This document shows, piece by piece, positions 1-8,751 of a DNA stretch of 64,000 nucleotides. Below the pieces are notes generated by a model. The model was not told the origin of the DNA and made no database searches. It worked only from the letters and a program-made list of their open reading frames with translations. Source of the stretch: BOG-908 sp963692875 (GTDB lineage Bacteria; Pseudomonadota; Alphaproteobacteria; Acetobacterales; Acetobacteraceae); contig OZ240673.1 of NCBI GenBank assembly GCA_965198755.1, positions 4,671,853 to 4,735,852 on the forward strand, in the 5' to 3' direction. A program made the translations under genes and the position numbers. The first letter of the stretch is position 1; every line of letters starts with the position of its first letter.

Positions 1-1
1 G

Positions 2-364
2 ATCGGTGACCGGATCGGCCGCAAGCGCATCATCTGGGTGTCCATCCTGGGCGTGCTGCCGTTCACGCTGCTGCTGCCCTACGTGGGGGAGACGGCCACC
101 GTCCTGCTGACCATCCCCATCGGGCTGCTGCTGGCCTCGGCGTTCCCGGCCATCGTGGTCTACGCGCAGGAACTGATGCCCGGCCGGGTCGGCACCGTGT
201 CTGGCCTGATGTTCGGTCTGGCGTTCGGGCTGGGCGGGCTAGGCGCCGCGGCGCTGGGCCTGCTGGCAGATCGCACCAGCATCGAGCTGGTGTTCGAGCT
301 GTGCGCCTGCCTGCCGGCGATCGGGCTGCTTGCGGGGTTCCTGCCGCCGGTGGAGCGGGCCTGA
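2..364 (+). CDS. fsr: MFS exporter, Fsr (fosmidomycin resistance) type, 3' part only
   Basis: The frame is open from the left edge, so the 5' part lies outside the window; about 120 C-terminal residues are visible. They begin with a GDRIGRKR loop, the cytoplasmic motif A of major facilitator transporters, followed by several hydrophobic helices. The segment VYAQELMPGRVGTVSGL, then a glycine-rich helix, matches the Fsr branch that exports fosmidomycin-like drugs. It would be an inner-membrane, proton-driven exporter. The TGA stop at 362-364 touches repeat copy 1. The family call rests on remembered sequence similarity; the true substrate is unknown. Confidence 0.75.
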   Translation: MGDRIGRKRIIWVSILGVLPFTLLLPYVGETATVLLTIPIGLLLASAFPAIVVYAQELMPGRVGTVSGLMFGLAFGLGGLGAAALGLLADRTSIELVFELCACLPAIGLLAGFLPPVERA

Positions 365-497
365 AGCAAGCAAGCGGTTCTTTTTGAAAAAAAGAACCAA
401 AAAACTTTTGCGTCCGCTGTCGCGCGCTCGTCCGAAAAATCCGCGAGAGCCGCGATAAAAGCTTTTTGCTTCTTCTCGAAAAAGAAGGCCTTGCTTC
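364..497. repeat. Long paired-hairpin repeat, copy 1 (GTTC arm / CTTC arm)
   Basis: First copy of the repeat that recurs through the core region. The left arm is a hairpin with stem ends GGTTC/GAACC around a T/A core, followed by AAAAAACTTTTG. The middle holds GCTGTCGCG. The right arm is an inverted partner with stem CTTC/GAAG ending in CCTTGCTT. The copy starts inside the stop codon of the fsr-type gene. Arms are named below by the first four bases of the stem. Confidence 0.85.
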
Positions 498-534
498 GGC
501 CCTCTCGACGACAGGCGAGCCCTTGCACGCACCG

Positions 535-2103
535 ATGAACCAGCGATCCGACCAGGCCTTCCTGCAGGCGGAGATCCTCTTCCCCGCGCAGCCTCTCCAA
601 CTGATTAACCCGCTCGTGCACGCCAACACGGCGAGCCTGGACCTACCCACCGCCAACTGGTTGCGTTGGTGCTACGCCCCGCGCGAAACGCAGCTGCCGG
701 ACGTGCGTCTCGGCCGCTACCCGCCGGGCACCTGCCTGCAGGGCCACCTCTCCTTCCAGGTGCTCGCCGGCGGCTGCCTCGTCGCCGACCAGACGGCCCA
801 CCCGGACGAAGACCTGCACGCCACCCGCGCGGCCCTGGCCTCGGCCAGCGCGTCCGCCATCGACGTCGACAGGCCCTGCCTGCTCGCCTGTCGCGCCGGC
901 GAGTGGTGCTGGGGCCACTGGCTGCTCGACATGCTGCCGAAGATCGTCACCGCAGAACTGCACAGCCCGAAGCGCTTCACCTACGCCGTGCCCGCCGGCA
1001 TCGTCGATCCGCAGGAACGGCCGCACCACGCGCCCAACTACGTGCGCTCCGTGCTGGGCTCGCTGGCCGCCTATGGCATCGACCCCAGCCGGCTGCTGCG
1101 GATACGCGCCAACCAGACCTACCGTTTCGACAACCTGTTCGACGTCTCGGGCACCAGCGGCAAGCACATGCACCCCGGCGTGCTCGCGGCCATGCGGGCG
1201 CTGCCCGACTCTGGCGAGCCAGCAGGCGGCTCGCTCGCTGTGCTGCGGGCCAGACCGAGCATACGCACGCTGGTCAACGCGCCGGCGCTGCGCACCGGCC
1301 TGTCTGCCGCCGGGTTCGACTGCCTCGACCTCGGCGCCGCCAGCTTCGCCCAACAGGTGGCGGCCTTTCGCGGCAGCCGCCTGGTCGCCGGCGACCTCGG
1401 CTCCAACCTCGCCGGCATCATCTACGCGCAGCCGGGCACCGCGCTCGCAACACTGGCGCCGCTGCGCTGGCCTGATGACTATTTCCTGAAACTCTTCCAG
1501 CGCCTGGACATCGTCGTCGCCGACATACGCGGCACCTCGCTGCCCGAGCCAGGGCAGAGCACCGGCCACGCCGACTACCTCGTCCACCCGCCGGACCTCG
1601 CCGCAGGGTTGCAGGCCGCCGCCGCGGCACAACGCTCCGGCGCCGCCAGGACGCGCATCGGCAGCCACCTGGCCGTCCGCCGCCCTGGCGAAGTGCTGCT
1701 GAGCGTGGACTTCTCCGCCGCCGGCAACGCCGCTGCCTATGCCTGCCAGGGCTTCGCCGAGCCGGAAGTGCGAGGAACCTGGTCGGTCGGTCCCCGCTCG
1801 TCCGTCCGCCTGCCACCCGTACCGGGCGCGGCCCTGCTGGAGATATGCGGCACCGGCTTCGTCCGGCCGCCCTACCTCGTCGCCAAGCCGTTCGCCGTCA
1901 GCCTGAACGGCGAACGCGTGGCCGAATGGGCCGTCGGCGAAGCGGCGGCGCTGTTCGTGGAAATCCCGCCGCACATGGCGCACGGCGCGTTGCTGGTCGG
2001 CTTGGAGCACCCTGTTTGCCCGTCACCCAAAGCGATGGGCGCGTCCGACGACGACCGGGCGCTGGGGTTTCAGTTCCAAACGTTGCGGGTCAGGAAGGCT
2101 TAG
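535..2103 (+). CDS. Glycosyltransferase family 61 (DUF563) protein
   Basis: A 522-residue protein. HWLLDMLPK at about residues 128-136 and GDLGSNLAGIIYAQPGT at about 286-302 are the two best conserved blocks of GT61 proteins, which transfer sugars during polysaccharide or glycoprotein synthesis. No signal peptide or membrane helix is evident, so it probably acts in the cytoplasm. The frame is open from 466, but that upstream part translates the repeat, so I start at ATG 535. The roughly 130 C-terminal residues look like a separate beta-rich domain of unknown role. The gene stands alone, and donor and acceptor cannot be read from context. Confidence 0.75.
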   Translation: MNQRSDQAFLQAEILFPAQPLQLINPLVHANTASLDLPTANWLRWCYAPRETQLPDVRLGRYPPGTCLQGHLSFQVLAGGCLVADQTAHPDEDLHATRAALASASASAIDVDRPCLLACRAGEWCWGHWLLDMLPKIVTAELHSPKRFTYAVPAGIVDPQERPHHAPNYVRSVLGSLAAYGIDPSRLLRIRANQTYRFDNLFDVSGTSGKHMHPGVLAAMRALPDSGEPAGGSLAVLRARPSIRTLVNAPALRTGLSAAGFDCLDLGAASFAQQVAAFRGSRLVAGDLGSNLAGIIYAQPGTALATLAPLRWPDDYFLKLFQRLDIVVADIRGTSLPEPGQSTGHADYLVHPPDLAAGLQAAAAAQRSGAARTRIGSHLAVRRPGEVLLSVDFSAAGNAAAYACQGFAEPEVRGTWSVGPRSSVRLPPVPGAALLEICGTGFVRPPYLVAKPFAVSLNGERVAEWAVGEAAALFVEIPPHMAHGALLVGLEHPVCPSPKAMGASDDDRALGFQFQTLRVRKA

Positions 2104-2124
2104 TGACAGACCGTACTAAAGAAA

Positions 2125-2258
2125 AAGCGAAGCGCTTCTTTTTTGAAAAAAAGAAGCAAAAAACTTTTGTTCCCTTGGGCGCACGTCGGCTGAAGTGTCC
2201 GCAACAGCCGAGACAATGGTTTTTTGCTGCTTTTTTCAAAAAAGCAGGCCTTGCTTTC
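2125..2258. repeat. Long paired-hairpin repeat, copy 2 (CTTC arm / CTGC arm)
   Basis: Left arm GCTTC/GAAGC with a T/A core. The spacer is degenerate and lacks a clear GCTGTCGCG. The right arm has stem CTGC/GCAG. It lies 21 bases after the GT61 stop codon. The 140 bases that follow, to 2398, show no gene. Confidence 0.8.
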
Positions 2259-2398
2259 TCCTGTCCTAAACTTTGTTGATACCAAACGATAGGACTTCTC
2301 GGAAACTTTCGGAGCTTGCCAACACCTATCCAGTCTGGCCTAAAGAACTCGGATCGGGATCAGAACCGCCTATTGAGTAGCGCTGCGGTTTCAGCTTG

Positions 2399-3199
2399 TC
2401 ACGCTGTATTCGGCGGTGCCGACAAGTCGATTACTGTGGGAAAGTAGCAGTACGCGTCGAGGAACTCCGGCTCATGCAGAAGCGCCGAGAGATCCGGCAA
2501 TTGACGGGAGTAGTATTGCACGTTGTTGAAACCCACTTTGCCGTAGATCCAGCCGCTTTTCAACTTCAGAGGGTCGGCAGTCAGACTGTTTTGGCGAACG
2601 AAGTTCCAAAGCATGGAACACCAGATGTTCGGGACGAGCTTCTCCATGCCAAAGGCGGCATCGGCTAGGACGTATTCCGGACATGAGAAACGTTCGATCG
2701 CTGTCGTCTCCAGCACCAGTTTTTGGCCAGGAACATCAGGAAGATGGAACGCCTCCGCGGTATCGAGGCGCCAACACCGCCTGCCAGCTAGGAAGTGGCG
2801 CTGGTTGACGCGCACCGCTTCAGCTGCGCCGAGCAGGCCGCCGGCAGCACCGGCCAAGCCGCCGGCCACACCGTCGTCCTGCACATCGATGAACTCGCGC
2901 CGTAGCGTTCGTGCGGTGAAGCCCCGCTGCCAGTCGACCGGGTCTACCACCACCCAGTCGTGATGCGGTCGCGCAACGTCGCCGACGACGGGCATGTTCT
3001 TGATGCCGTGGAACTTCAGCGTCGGCTTGCTGTTAAACGTCCGCTTCGTCTTCTCGACAGTGGCGTATTGGCTGTTCAAGTGAGACGGAAAGTTCATGAT
3101 GAGGTTGCGTGCCAAGCCCTCCTTAGACACGACCGGTGCATCGAACACGATCCGGTAACGGTTGAAATGATACGGGCCTACTCCGCCCTGCACCGGCAT
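2399..3199 (-). CDS. Conserved-looking protein of unknown function
   Basis: About 266 residues; I do not recognise the family. The chain is soluble, rich in aromatic residues and tryptophan, with an N-terminal beta-rich stretch (YHFNRYRIVFDAPV) and no signal peptide. A short glycine/alanine-rich stretch (GGLAGAAGGLLGAAEA) lies mid-chain. Base composition is visibly less GC-rich than in neighbouring genes, which hints at separate ancestry. The frame stays open upstream to 3679 but there overlaps rsmA, so the start is set at ATG 3199. A TTG 15 bases further upstream, directly behind GGGGGGAAG, is an alternative. It follows rsmA on the same strand with a gap of about 35 bases and may be cotranscribed with it. 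Confidence 0.55.
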   Translation of the reverse strand: MPVQGGVGPYHFNRYRIVFDAPVVSKEGLARNLIMNFPSHLNSQYATVEKTKRTFNSKPTLKFHGIKNMPVVGDVARPHHDWVVVDPVDWQRGFTARTLRREFIDVQDDGVAGGLAGAAGGLLGAAEAVRVNQRHFLAGRRCWRLDTAEAFHLPDVPGQKLVLETTAIERFSCPEYVLADAAFGMEKLVPNIWCSMLWNFVRQNSLTADPLKLKSGWIYGKVGFNNVQYYSRQLPDLSALLHEPEFLDAYCYFPTVIDLSAPPNTA

Positions 3200-3234
3200 C
3201 TCGACGAAATCAGCCAAGGCTTCCCCCCTGTAGG

Positions 3235-4089
3235 CTACAGCGGGCCAACGCCTGCGGACGCCGTATCGTTCTGGCTCGTCAAAAAAAGTTGCGCCAAAGT
3301 CTCGAACTCGGCCACGCTGAGCGTCTCCGCCCGCCGCTCCGGCGCGATGCCGGCGCGCGCCAGCAGCGCCTCCCCGCCGAGCGTTTTCAACGAGCCGCGC
3401 AGCATTTTGCGCCGTTGTCCGAACGCCGCCGCCGTCACCCGCTCCATCGCCGCGAACAGCGCCAGCGCGGGTTGGGCGGCGTGCGGCACCAGCCCCACCA
3501 CGGCGGAGAACACCTTCGGCGGCGGGGTGAACGCGCTGGGCGGGATGCGCATCAGCATCTCCGTCGTGCAGATCCACTGCGTCAGCACCGCCAGCCGGCC
3601 ATAAGCCTCGGTGTCCGGCGCGGCCGCGATGCGCTCGGCCACCTCGAGCTGGAACATCAGCGTCAACCGCTCCCAGCACGCCGCCTGCTTCAGCCAGCCC
3701 ACCAGCAGCGGGGTAGCCACATTATAGGGCAGGTTCGCCACGATCTGCCGCGGTGCCGGCACCAGCGCGGCCAGGTCGGTCTGCAGCGCGTCGGCCTGCA
3801 CAAGGCGCAACCGGCCATCGCTCGCGGCGGCCAGCGCCCGGATCGCCTCGGCCGCGCGCGGATCTACTTCCACCGCCACCACGCTTGCCGCGGAGCTCGC
3901 CAACAGCGCACGCGTCAGGCCGCCGGGGCCGGGGCCGACTTCGACCACGTGTCGGCCGGTCAGGTCGCCGGCCTGGCGGGCGATCTTGGCGGTGAGGTTC
4001 TCGTCCAGCAGGAAGTGTTGGCCGAGCTTGCGGCGGGCGTCGAGGCGGTAGTCGGAGATGACTTGGCGAAGCGGGATCACCGGAAGCAA
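3235..4089 (-). CDS. rsmA: 16S rRNA (adenine1518/1519-N6)-dimethyltransferase RsmA/KsgA
   Basis: It dimethylates two adjacent adenines near the 3' end of 16S rRNA late in 30S assembly, using S-adenosylmethionine. Visible motifs are GQHFLLDENL near the N-terminus, motif I VVEVGPGPGGLTRALL for SAM binding and motif IV NLPYNVATPLL with the catalytic NLPY. The length, about 284 residues, is normal. No ATG is available at the expected start: the frame begins with TTG 4089 inside the edge of a repeat, or with GTG 4080. Either gives the usual short leader before LRQVISDY. Its downstream neighbour is unrecognised. Confidence 0.93.
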   Translation of the reverse strand: MLPVIPLRQVISDYRLDARRKLGQHFLLDENLTAKIARQAGDLTGRHVVEVGPGPGGLTRALLASSAASVVAVEVDPRAAEAIRALAAASDGRLRLVQADALQTDLAALVPAPRQIVANLPYNVATPLLVGWLKQAACWERLTLMFQLEVAERIAAAPDTEAYGRLAVLTQWICTTEMLMRIPPSAFTPPPKVFSAVVGLVPHAAQPALALFAAMERVTAAAFGQRRKMLRGSLKTLGGEALLARAGIAPERRAETLSVAEFETLAQLFLTSQNDTASAGVGPL

Positions 4090-4213
4090 GCAGTTCTTTT
4101 TTGAAAAAAAGAACCGAAAAACTTTTGTTCCCTGTCGGCGACTCTCTCGCCAGCGCGCGACAGCGGAGACAAAAGCTTTTTGCTTCTTTTTCTCGAAAAA
4201 GAAGCGCTTGCTT
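4083..4213. repeat. Long paired-hairpin repeat, copy 3 (GTTC arm / CTTC arm)
   Basis: Complete copy between the start of rsmA and the end of hslU. The left edge overlaps the TTG start candidate of rsmA and the right edge stops about 6 bases from the hslU stop codon. The spacer contains CTGTCGGCGACTC and GCGCGACAGCGG. Confidence 0.85.
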
Positions 4214-4219
4214 CCTCTG

Positions 4220-5533
4220 TCAAAGGATAAACCGACTCAAATCCCCACGCGCCGCCAACGGCGCCACCTTCTCGTTCACGTAAGCCGCGTCAACTCGCAC
4301 CGTCTCCCCGTTCCTGTCCGACGCAGTGAAGCTGATCTCCTCCAGCAGCTTCTCCAGCACGGTCGCCAGCCGCCGCGCGCCGATGTTCTCCACCCGATCG
4401 TTGATGTCGGCGGCGAGGTCCGCCAGCGCGTCGATCGCGTCGGTGGCGAAGTCCAGCGTCACCCCTTCCGTGTGCATCAGCGCCGCGTATTGCGAGAGCA
4501 GGTTGTGTTCCGGCTCGGTCAGGATGCGCCGCAGGTCGGCGCGGGTCAGCGGCGCCAGCTCCACGCGTATCGGCAGTCGGCCCTGCAGCTCGGGCAGCAG
4601 GTCGGCCGGCTTTGCTAAATGGAAGGCGCCGGACGCGATGAACAGGATGTGGTCGGTCTTCACCGGGCCGTATTTGGTGGAAACGGTGGTGCCCTCGATC
4701 AGTGGCAGCAGGTCGCGCTGCACGCCCTCGCGGGAGACGTCGCCGCCGCGGAAGCCGCCCTCGCTGGTGCGGGCGCAGACCTTGTCGATCTCGTCAAGGA
4801 AGACGATGCCGTCGTTCTCGGCGTGCTCGACGGCGTCCTTGGCCAGGCGATCGGTGTCGACCAGCTTGTCGGCTTCCTCACGGGCAAGCAGCGGGCGGGC
4901 ATCGGCCACCTTCATGCGCTTCTGCACCTGGCGGCCGCCCATCATGCCGCGCATCATCTCGCCAAGGTTGATCATCTGGCCTTGCGGCACGCCGGGGATG
5001 TCGATCTGGCCCATGCCGGCGCCGCCGGTGTCGGCCACCGTGATCTCGACGTCCTTGTCCTCCATCTCGCCGGCGCGGAGCATGCGGCGGAACTTGGACT
5101 TGGTGTCGCCGCTTGCGGTTGCTCCCACCAGCGCGTCGACCAGGCGGTCCTCGGCGGCCTGGTCGGCACGGGCGGCCACCTCACGGCGGCTGGCCTCGCG
5201 GCGCATGTTGAGGCTGACCTCGACCAGGTCGCGGATGATGCTGTCCACGTCGCGGCCGACATAGCCCACTTCGGTGAACTTGGTGGCTTCCACCTTGAGG
5301 AACGGGGCCTGGGCGAGGCGGGCGAGGCGGCGGGCGATCTCGGTCTTGCCGCAGCCGGTGGGGCCGATCATCAGGATGTTCTTCGGCACCACTTCGTCGC
5401 GCAGGCCGTCCGGCAGCTGGGCGCGGCGCCAGCGGTTGCGCAGCGCTATGGCGACGGCGCGTTTCGCGTCGGACTGGCCGACGATGAAGCGGTCGAGTTC
5501 GCCGACGATCTCTCGGGGCGTGAAGTCTGGCAT
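4220..5533 (-). CDS. hslU: HslU, ATPase subunit of the HslUV protease
   Basis: The AAA+ unfoldase ring feeds misfolded proteins to the HslV peptidase in the cytoplasm. Residues 57-64 are the Walker A motif GPTGCGKT and 243-250 the Walker B motif IVFLDEID. The variable I-domain lies between them at about 110-240. The GYVGRDVDSIIRDL segment and the C-terminal LSRFIL, whose tail docks into HslV, are diagnostic. The 437 residues are the usual length. hslV lies upstream on the same strand, so the pair is in the normal order, but a 155-base gap containing another repeat (5551-5688) separates them instead of the usual short gap. Confidence 0.97.
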   Translation of the reverse strand: MPDFTPREIVGELDRFIVGQSDAKRAVAIALRNRWRRAQLPDGLRDEVVPKNILMIGPTGCGKTEIARRLARLAQAPFLKVEATKFTEVGYVGRDVDSIIRDLVEVSLNMRREASRREVAARADQAAEDRLVDALVGATASGDTKSKFRRMLRAGEMEDKDVEITVADTGGAGMGQIDIPGVPQGQMINLGEMMRGMMGGRQVQKRMKVADARPLLAREEADKLVDTDRLAKDAVEHAENDGIVFLDEIDKVCARTSEGGFRGGDVSREGVQRDLLPLIEGTTVSTKYGPVKTDHILFIASGAFHLAKPADLLPELQGRLPIRVELAPLTRADLRRILTEPEHNLLSQYAALMHTEGVTLDFATDAIDALADLAADINDRVENIGARRLATVLEKLLEEISFTASDRNGETVRVDAAYVNEKVAPLAARGDLSRFIL

Positions 5534-5550
5534 TCGGATTCCTAAGAAGA

Positions 5551-5688
5551 AGGCCAGGGGCTCTGCCCCTGGACCCCGCTAAGGACAGTCGTCCTTAGAA
5601 CCTTTTCTCGAGGCAGGGGTAGGGTAGACTGGCCCGTTATGCGTTAGCGTGCGTCGCACGACGGCGTCCAGGGGCAGAGCCCCTGGCC
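5551..5688. repeat. GGCCAGGGGCTCTG repeat, copy 1
   Basis: An outer inverted repeat, GGCCAGGGGCTCTGCCCCTGG and its partner near 5666-5687, brackets a small palindrome (TAAGGACAGTCGTCCTTA). Each outer arm is itself a hairpin. It fills the gap between hslV and hslU and runs up to the hslV stop codon. The same arms recur at 15,139-15,333. Confidence 0.8.
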
Positions 5689-6246
5689 TTACAGCGTTTC
5701 AGTGATCAGGGAATGATTAGTGTAGACGCAAATATCCGCCGCAATGCCCATCGCCCTGCGGGCGATCTCTTCAGATGTCAGTCCTTCGACCTGCAGCAGC
5801 GCCCTGGCCGCCGCCAGCGCGTAGTTCCCGCCCGACCCGATGGCTATTACCCCATCTTCAGGCTCCAGCACGTCGCCGTTGCCGGTCAGCGTGTAGCTGT
5901 GCGTGGCGTCGGCCACCGCCATCATCGCCTCCAGGCGGCGCAGGTAGCGGTCCGTGCGCCAGTCCTTGGCCAGTTCCACGCAGGCCCGCTCGAGCTGGCT
6001 CGGAAACCGCTCCAGCTTGGCCTCCAGCCGCTCCAGCAGAGTGAACGCGTCCGCCGTCGCCCCGGCAAAGCCGGTCAGCACGCCGAAATCGGCACCGATG
6101 CGCCGCACCTTGCGGGCGTTCCCCTTCACCACGGTTTGGCCCATCGTCACCTGCCCGTCGCCGGCCATGGTGACACGCCCGCCATGGCGCACGCACAGTA
6201 TGGTTGTGCCATGCCAGCCGACGGCATCATGGGGTGAGGTCTGCAT
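5689..6246 (-). CDS. hslV: HslV, peptidase subunit of the HslUV protease
   Basis: An N-terminal-nucleophile, proteasome-like threonine peptidase. The mature chain should start at the first threonine of TTILCVRHGG after removal of about 14 leader residues, a longer leader than in enteric bacteria. GDGQVTMGQTVVK, GFAGATADAFTLLERLE and IGSGGNYALAAARAL are family hallmarks. It forms the double-ring core capped by HslU. The 185 residues are normal. It is divergent from the DsbA-like gene across about 120 bases. A CTTG and CATAGAT pair there recalls a heat-shock promoter but lies very close to the start, so I do not call it. Confidence 0.97.
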   Translation of the reverse strand: MQTSPHDAVGWHGTTILCVRHGGRVTMAGDGQVTMGQTVVKGNARKVRRIGADFGVLTGFAGATADAFTLLERLEAKLERFPSQLERACVELAKDWRTDRYLRRLEAMMAVADATHSYTLTGNGDVLEPEDGVIAIGSGGNYALAAARALLQVEGLTSEEIARRAMGIAADICVYTNHSLITETL

Positions 6247-6369
6247 GGTTGCGCAATCTATGCACTTCGCTCAACCGAACAAGACGCGCCGCTCGTCCGG
6301 CATCGTTGCGGACCGACCGATGCTCGGTCATGTTTCTGTCCGCCGACACCCCAGGATTGGACGAAAGCC

Positions 6370-6981
6370 ATGCAGCCGACCCGCCGCCGGGTTCTCGCCG
6401 CCGCCGCCACGATCGCCGCCATGGGCGCACCAGCGCGCGCAGACACCCTTAACGACCCCCGCATGGCGGACCGCGCAAACGGCCAGCCGGACGCACGCGT
6501 GACCGTGGTCGAATGGTTCAGCTTCACCTGCCATTTCTGTGCCCATTTCGCCGCCGACGTGTTCCCCGAAGTGCGCGCCAAGCTGATCGATACCGGCAGG
6601 CTTCGCCTGGTCTTTTGTGAGTACCCGCGAGACCAGGTGGACCTGATGGCCGCCATGGTGGCGCGCTCCCTGCCACCATCCCGCTACGAGCCGTTCAAGG
6701 ACGCATTGCTCGCCACACAGGCGCATTGGGCGTTCGACCGGAGCGTGGACCCCAAGGAGGAGCTTGCCAAGATGGCAGCACTCGCCGGCGTGCCGCGCGA
6801 GTCATTCGCCCGCTTCGTCGCCGACGAGCGGCTGAAGAACGAGATACTCGCTGCACAAGCGCAGGCGGAGCAGGCGTACAACATTAACGCGACACCCACT
6901 TTCATCGTGAACGGCCGGGCTCAGACCGGCGAGGTGGGTACGAGTTACGCCGGCTTCAGCCGAATGCTCGGCTCCGGCTAG
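6370..6981 (+). CDS. DsbA-like periplasmic thiol:disulfide oxidoreductase
   Basis: A 203-residue exported thioredoxin-fold protein. The N-terminus has RRR then a hydrophobic stretch ending PARA, a plausible signal peptide with a twin-arginine look. The active site is C54-H-F-C57 in FSFTCHFCAHF, and the cis-proline loop is NATPTFIVNG near residue 178. A helical insert separates them, as in the DsbA/BdbD group. It should form or shuffle disulfides in the periplasm. A BdbD-type assignment is equally possible. The gene is alone, and repeat copy 4 follows it. Confidence 0.85.
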   Translation: MQPTRRRVLAAAATIAAMGAPARADTLNDPRMADRANGQPDARVTVVEWFSFTCHFCAHFAADVFPEVRAKLIDTGRLRLVFCEYPRDQVDLMAAMVARSLPPSRYEPFKDALLATQAHWAFDRSVDPKEELAKMAALAGVPRESFARFVADERLKNEILAAQAQAEQAYNINATPTFIVNGRAQTGEVGTSYAGFSRMLGSG

Positions 6982-7054
6982 GCTCACCCGCATCGCGCGT
7001 AGGAGGACGGCGGCGGTAACACTAATACCAACCCGCCTGAAGGTTGACCGTCCC

Positions 7055-7190
7055 GAAGCAAGCAAGGCCTTCTTTTCTGAAGAAAGAAGCAAAAGACTTT
7101 TGTCTCCGCTGTCGCGGTCCTTTCCGGAGAGCGCGAGACAGCGGAGACAAAAGTTTGTTGGTCCTTTCTTCAAAAAAGGACTGCTTGCTT
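7055..7190. repeat. Long paired-hairpin repeat, copy 4 (CTTC arm / GTCC arm)
   Basis: Complete copy between two convergent genes. The right arm stem is GTCC/GGAC, a variant with both stem sides changed together. The spacer has GCTGTCGCG and GCGCGAGACAGCGG. Confidence 0.85.
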
Positions 7191-7266
7191 TCTATGAGTC
7201 AGCATCAACGCCAGTCGATATAAGTCCATTGCACATTGTCTTCAGACAAGAACGGCCTTGCTCGGC

Positions 7267-8751
7267 CTACCCCGCCCGCAGAACCTCCATCTTCCCCCGC
7301 GTCAGCCGCCGCAGCAACGCGTTAACCTCCACGGCCGGCACCGCCTCGGAATACAGGAAGCCCTGCCCGAACCTGCACCCCAGCCGCGTCACGGCGGCTT
7401 CCGTCTCCTCGTTCTGCACCCCTTCGGCCACAATCGGGATGCGCAGCTCGCCGGCCAGCGCCAGCATCGCCCGCATGCATGCCTCGGCGCGGGAGTCGGT
7501 GGTCACGTCCATGACGAAGCTGCGGTCGATCTTGAGGCGGTCGAACGGCAGTTCGCGCAGATGGAAGAAGTTCGAGTAGCCGATGCCGAAATCGTCCAGC
7601 ACCACACGCGTGCCGCGCTGCTGCAGCAGGGATATCACCTCGCGCGCTACGTCCACGTCCTCGATCAGCGCACTCTCGGTCACCTCCACCTCCAGCCGGC
7701 GCGGATCCATCATGCCTTCCGGCCAGTCCGGCGGGCGGCGCAACATGGAAATCAGCTCGCGCAGCTGGCCGGGCGAGACGTTGAAGGCAAAATAGAGCCA
7801 ACTCGGCCAGCCGCGGGAATCCGCCATGACCCGGCGCATCAGCTGCTGGGTGATCTGCCCGGTCAGCCCCATCTCCTCGGCCATCGGGATGAACAGGTCT
7901 GGCGGCAGCAGCCCGCGTGTGGGGTGCTGCCAGCGCGCCAGCACCTCGAGGCCGGCGATGCGCCCGTCATCCAGGTCGACGATCGGCTGGTAGTACGGGA
8001 TGATGCCGTGCCCGGTGATGGCGGCGCGCAGCTCGTCCTTCAACGCGGTGCGACGCTGCGCCTGCTCGCTCTGATTGGGGTCGAAAAAACGCCAGCCCGA
8101 CACGCCGGTCGCCTTCACGCTGCGCAATGCCTGGCCGGCGGCCAGCAACGCGGCGTCGGCGTCCATGCCGTGCTCCGGCAGCAGCGCCACGCCAACGCTC
8201 ACCTTGCAGTCCACGGCGCCCGCTGCGCAGTCCACCGGCGCCAGAAGCGCGCGGATCACCCCCAGCGCCGCCGCCTCGGCATCGTCCAGCCCGCCCGGAC
8301 TCGGCACCACCACGGCGAACTCGTCGCCGCCCAGCCGTGCGGCATGCGCCTGGCCGGGAAACAGCGCGCGCAACCGCGCCCCCGTTGTCGCCAGCACCTC
8401 GTCGCCGACGCGCTGGCCGTGCTGCGCGTTCAGCTCGGCAAAGTCGTCTAGGTCGATCAGCAACAGCGCAGTGGGCGTGAAGCTACGCAGCCGCGTGGCC
8501 AGGCCGTCAATGAAGCTCTGCCGGCTGGCCAGGTCGGTCAGGCTGTCACGCCGGTTCACCTGAAACCGCTTCAGCTCCGCCTCCTGGCGGAGAACCGAGC
8601 CGCGCCGGTAGCCCAGCCCGGCGGCAGACGCGGCCGCCAGCGCAGATGCCGCGGTCACGAACCCGGCTACTGCCCAGCCGAGATGCCAGCCAGGGTGGTC
8701 CGCGCTGATCTGGCCGAGTAGGAGGAGGGCTGAATCAGGCGAAACGGTCAT
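7267..8751 (-). CDS. Membrane-anchored GGDEF-EAL cyclic-di-GMP protein
   Basis: 494 residues. A single membrane helix at about 26-47 is followed by a GGDEF domain with the intact signature GGDEF at 141-145 and an EAL domain. The EAL motif reads E269-V-L, keeping the essential glutamate. N324, E359, the DD pair 386-387, K407 and E443 are present, so phosphodiesterase activity looks possible. No RxxD inhibitory site precedes GGDEF. It could make or degrade cyclic di-GMP; bifunctional proteins often keep only one activity in vivo. No sensor domain is visible besides the short membrane anchor, and no neighbour suggests the target process. Confidence 0.92.
   Translation of the reverse strand: MTVSPDSALLLLGQISADHPGWHLGWAVAGFVTAASALAAASAAGLGYRRGSVLRQEAELKRFQVNRRDSLTDLASRQSFIDGLATRLRSFTPTALLLIDLDDFAELNAQHGQRVGDEVLATTGARLRALFPGQAHAARLGGDEFAVVVPSPGGLDDAEAAALGVIRALLAPVDCAAGAVDCKVSVGVALLPEHGMDADAALLAAGQALRSVKATGVSGWRFFDPNQSEQAQRRTALKDELRAAITGHGIIPYYQPIVDLDDGRIAGLEVLARWQHPTRGLLPPDLFIPMAEEMGLTGQITQQLMRRVMADSRGWPSWLYFAFNVSPGQLRELISMLRRPPDWPEGMMDPRRLEVEVTESALIEDVDVAREVISLLQQRGTRVVLDDFGIGYSNFFHLRELPFDRLKIDRSFVMDVTTDSRAEACMRAMLALAGELRIPIVAEGVQNEETEAAVTRLGCRFGQGFLYSEAVPAVEVNALLRRLTRGKMEVLRAG

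Noticed and set aside
643..2010. 455-residue minus-strand frame opposite GT61
   Set aside because: Shadow; no motif, and the plus-strand gene is clear.
3200..3679. Upstream extension of the unknown gene at 2399-3199
   Set aside because: It overlaps rsmA out of frame and is Arg/Gly/Ala-rich shadow sequence.
6247..6369. Heat-shock promoter upstream of hslV
   Set aside because: CTTG and CATAGAT are only partly like the consensus and would put the transcript start almost at the ATG.
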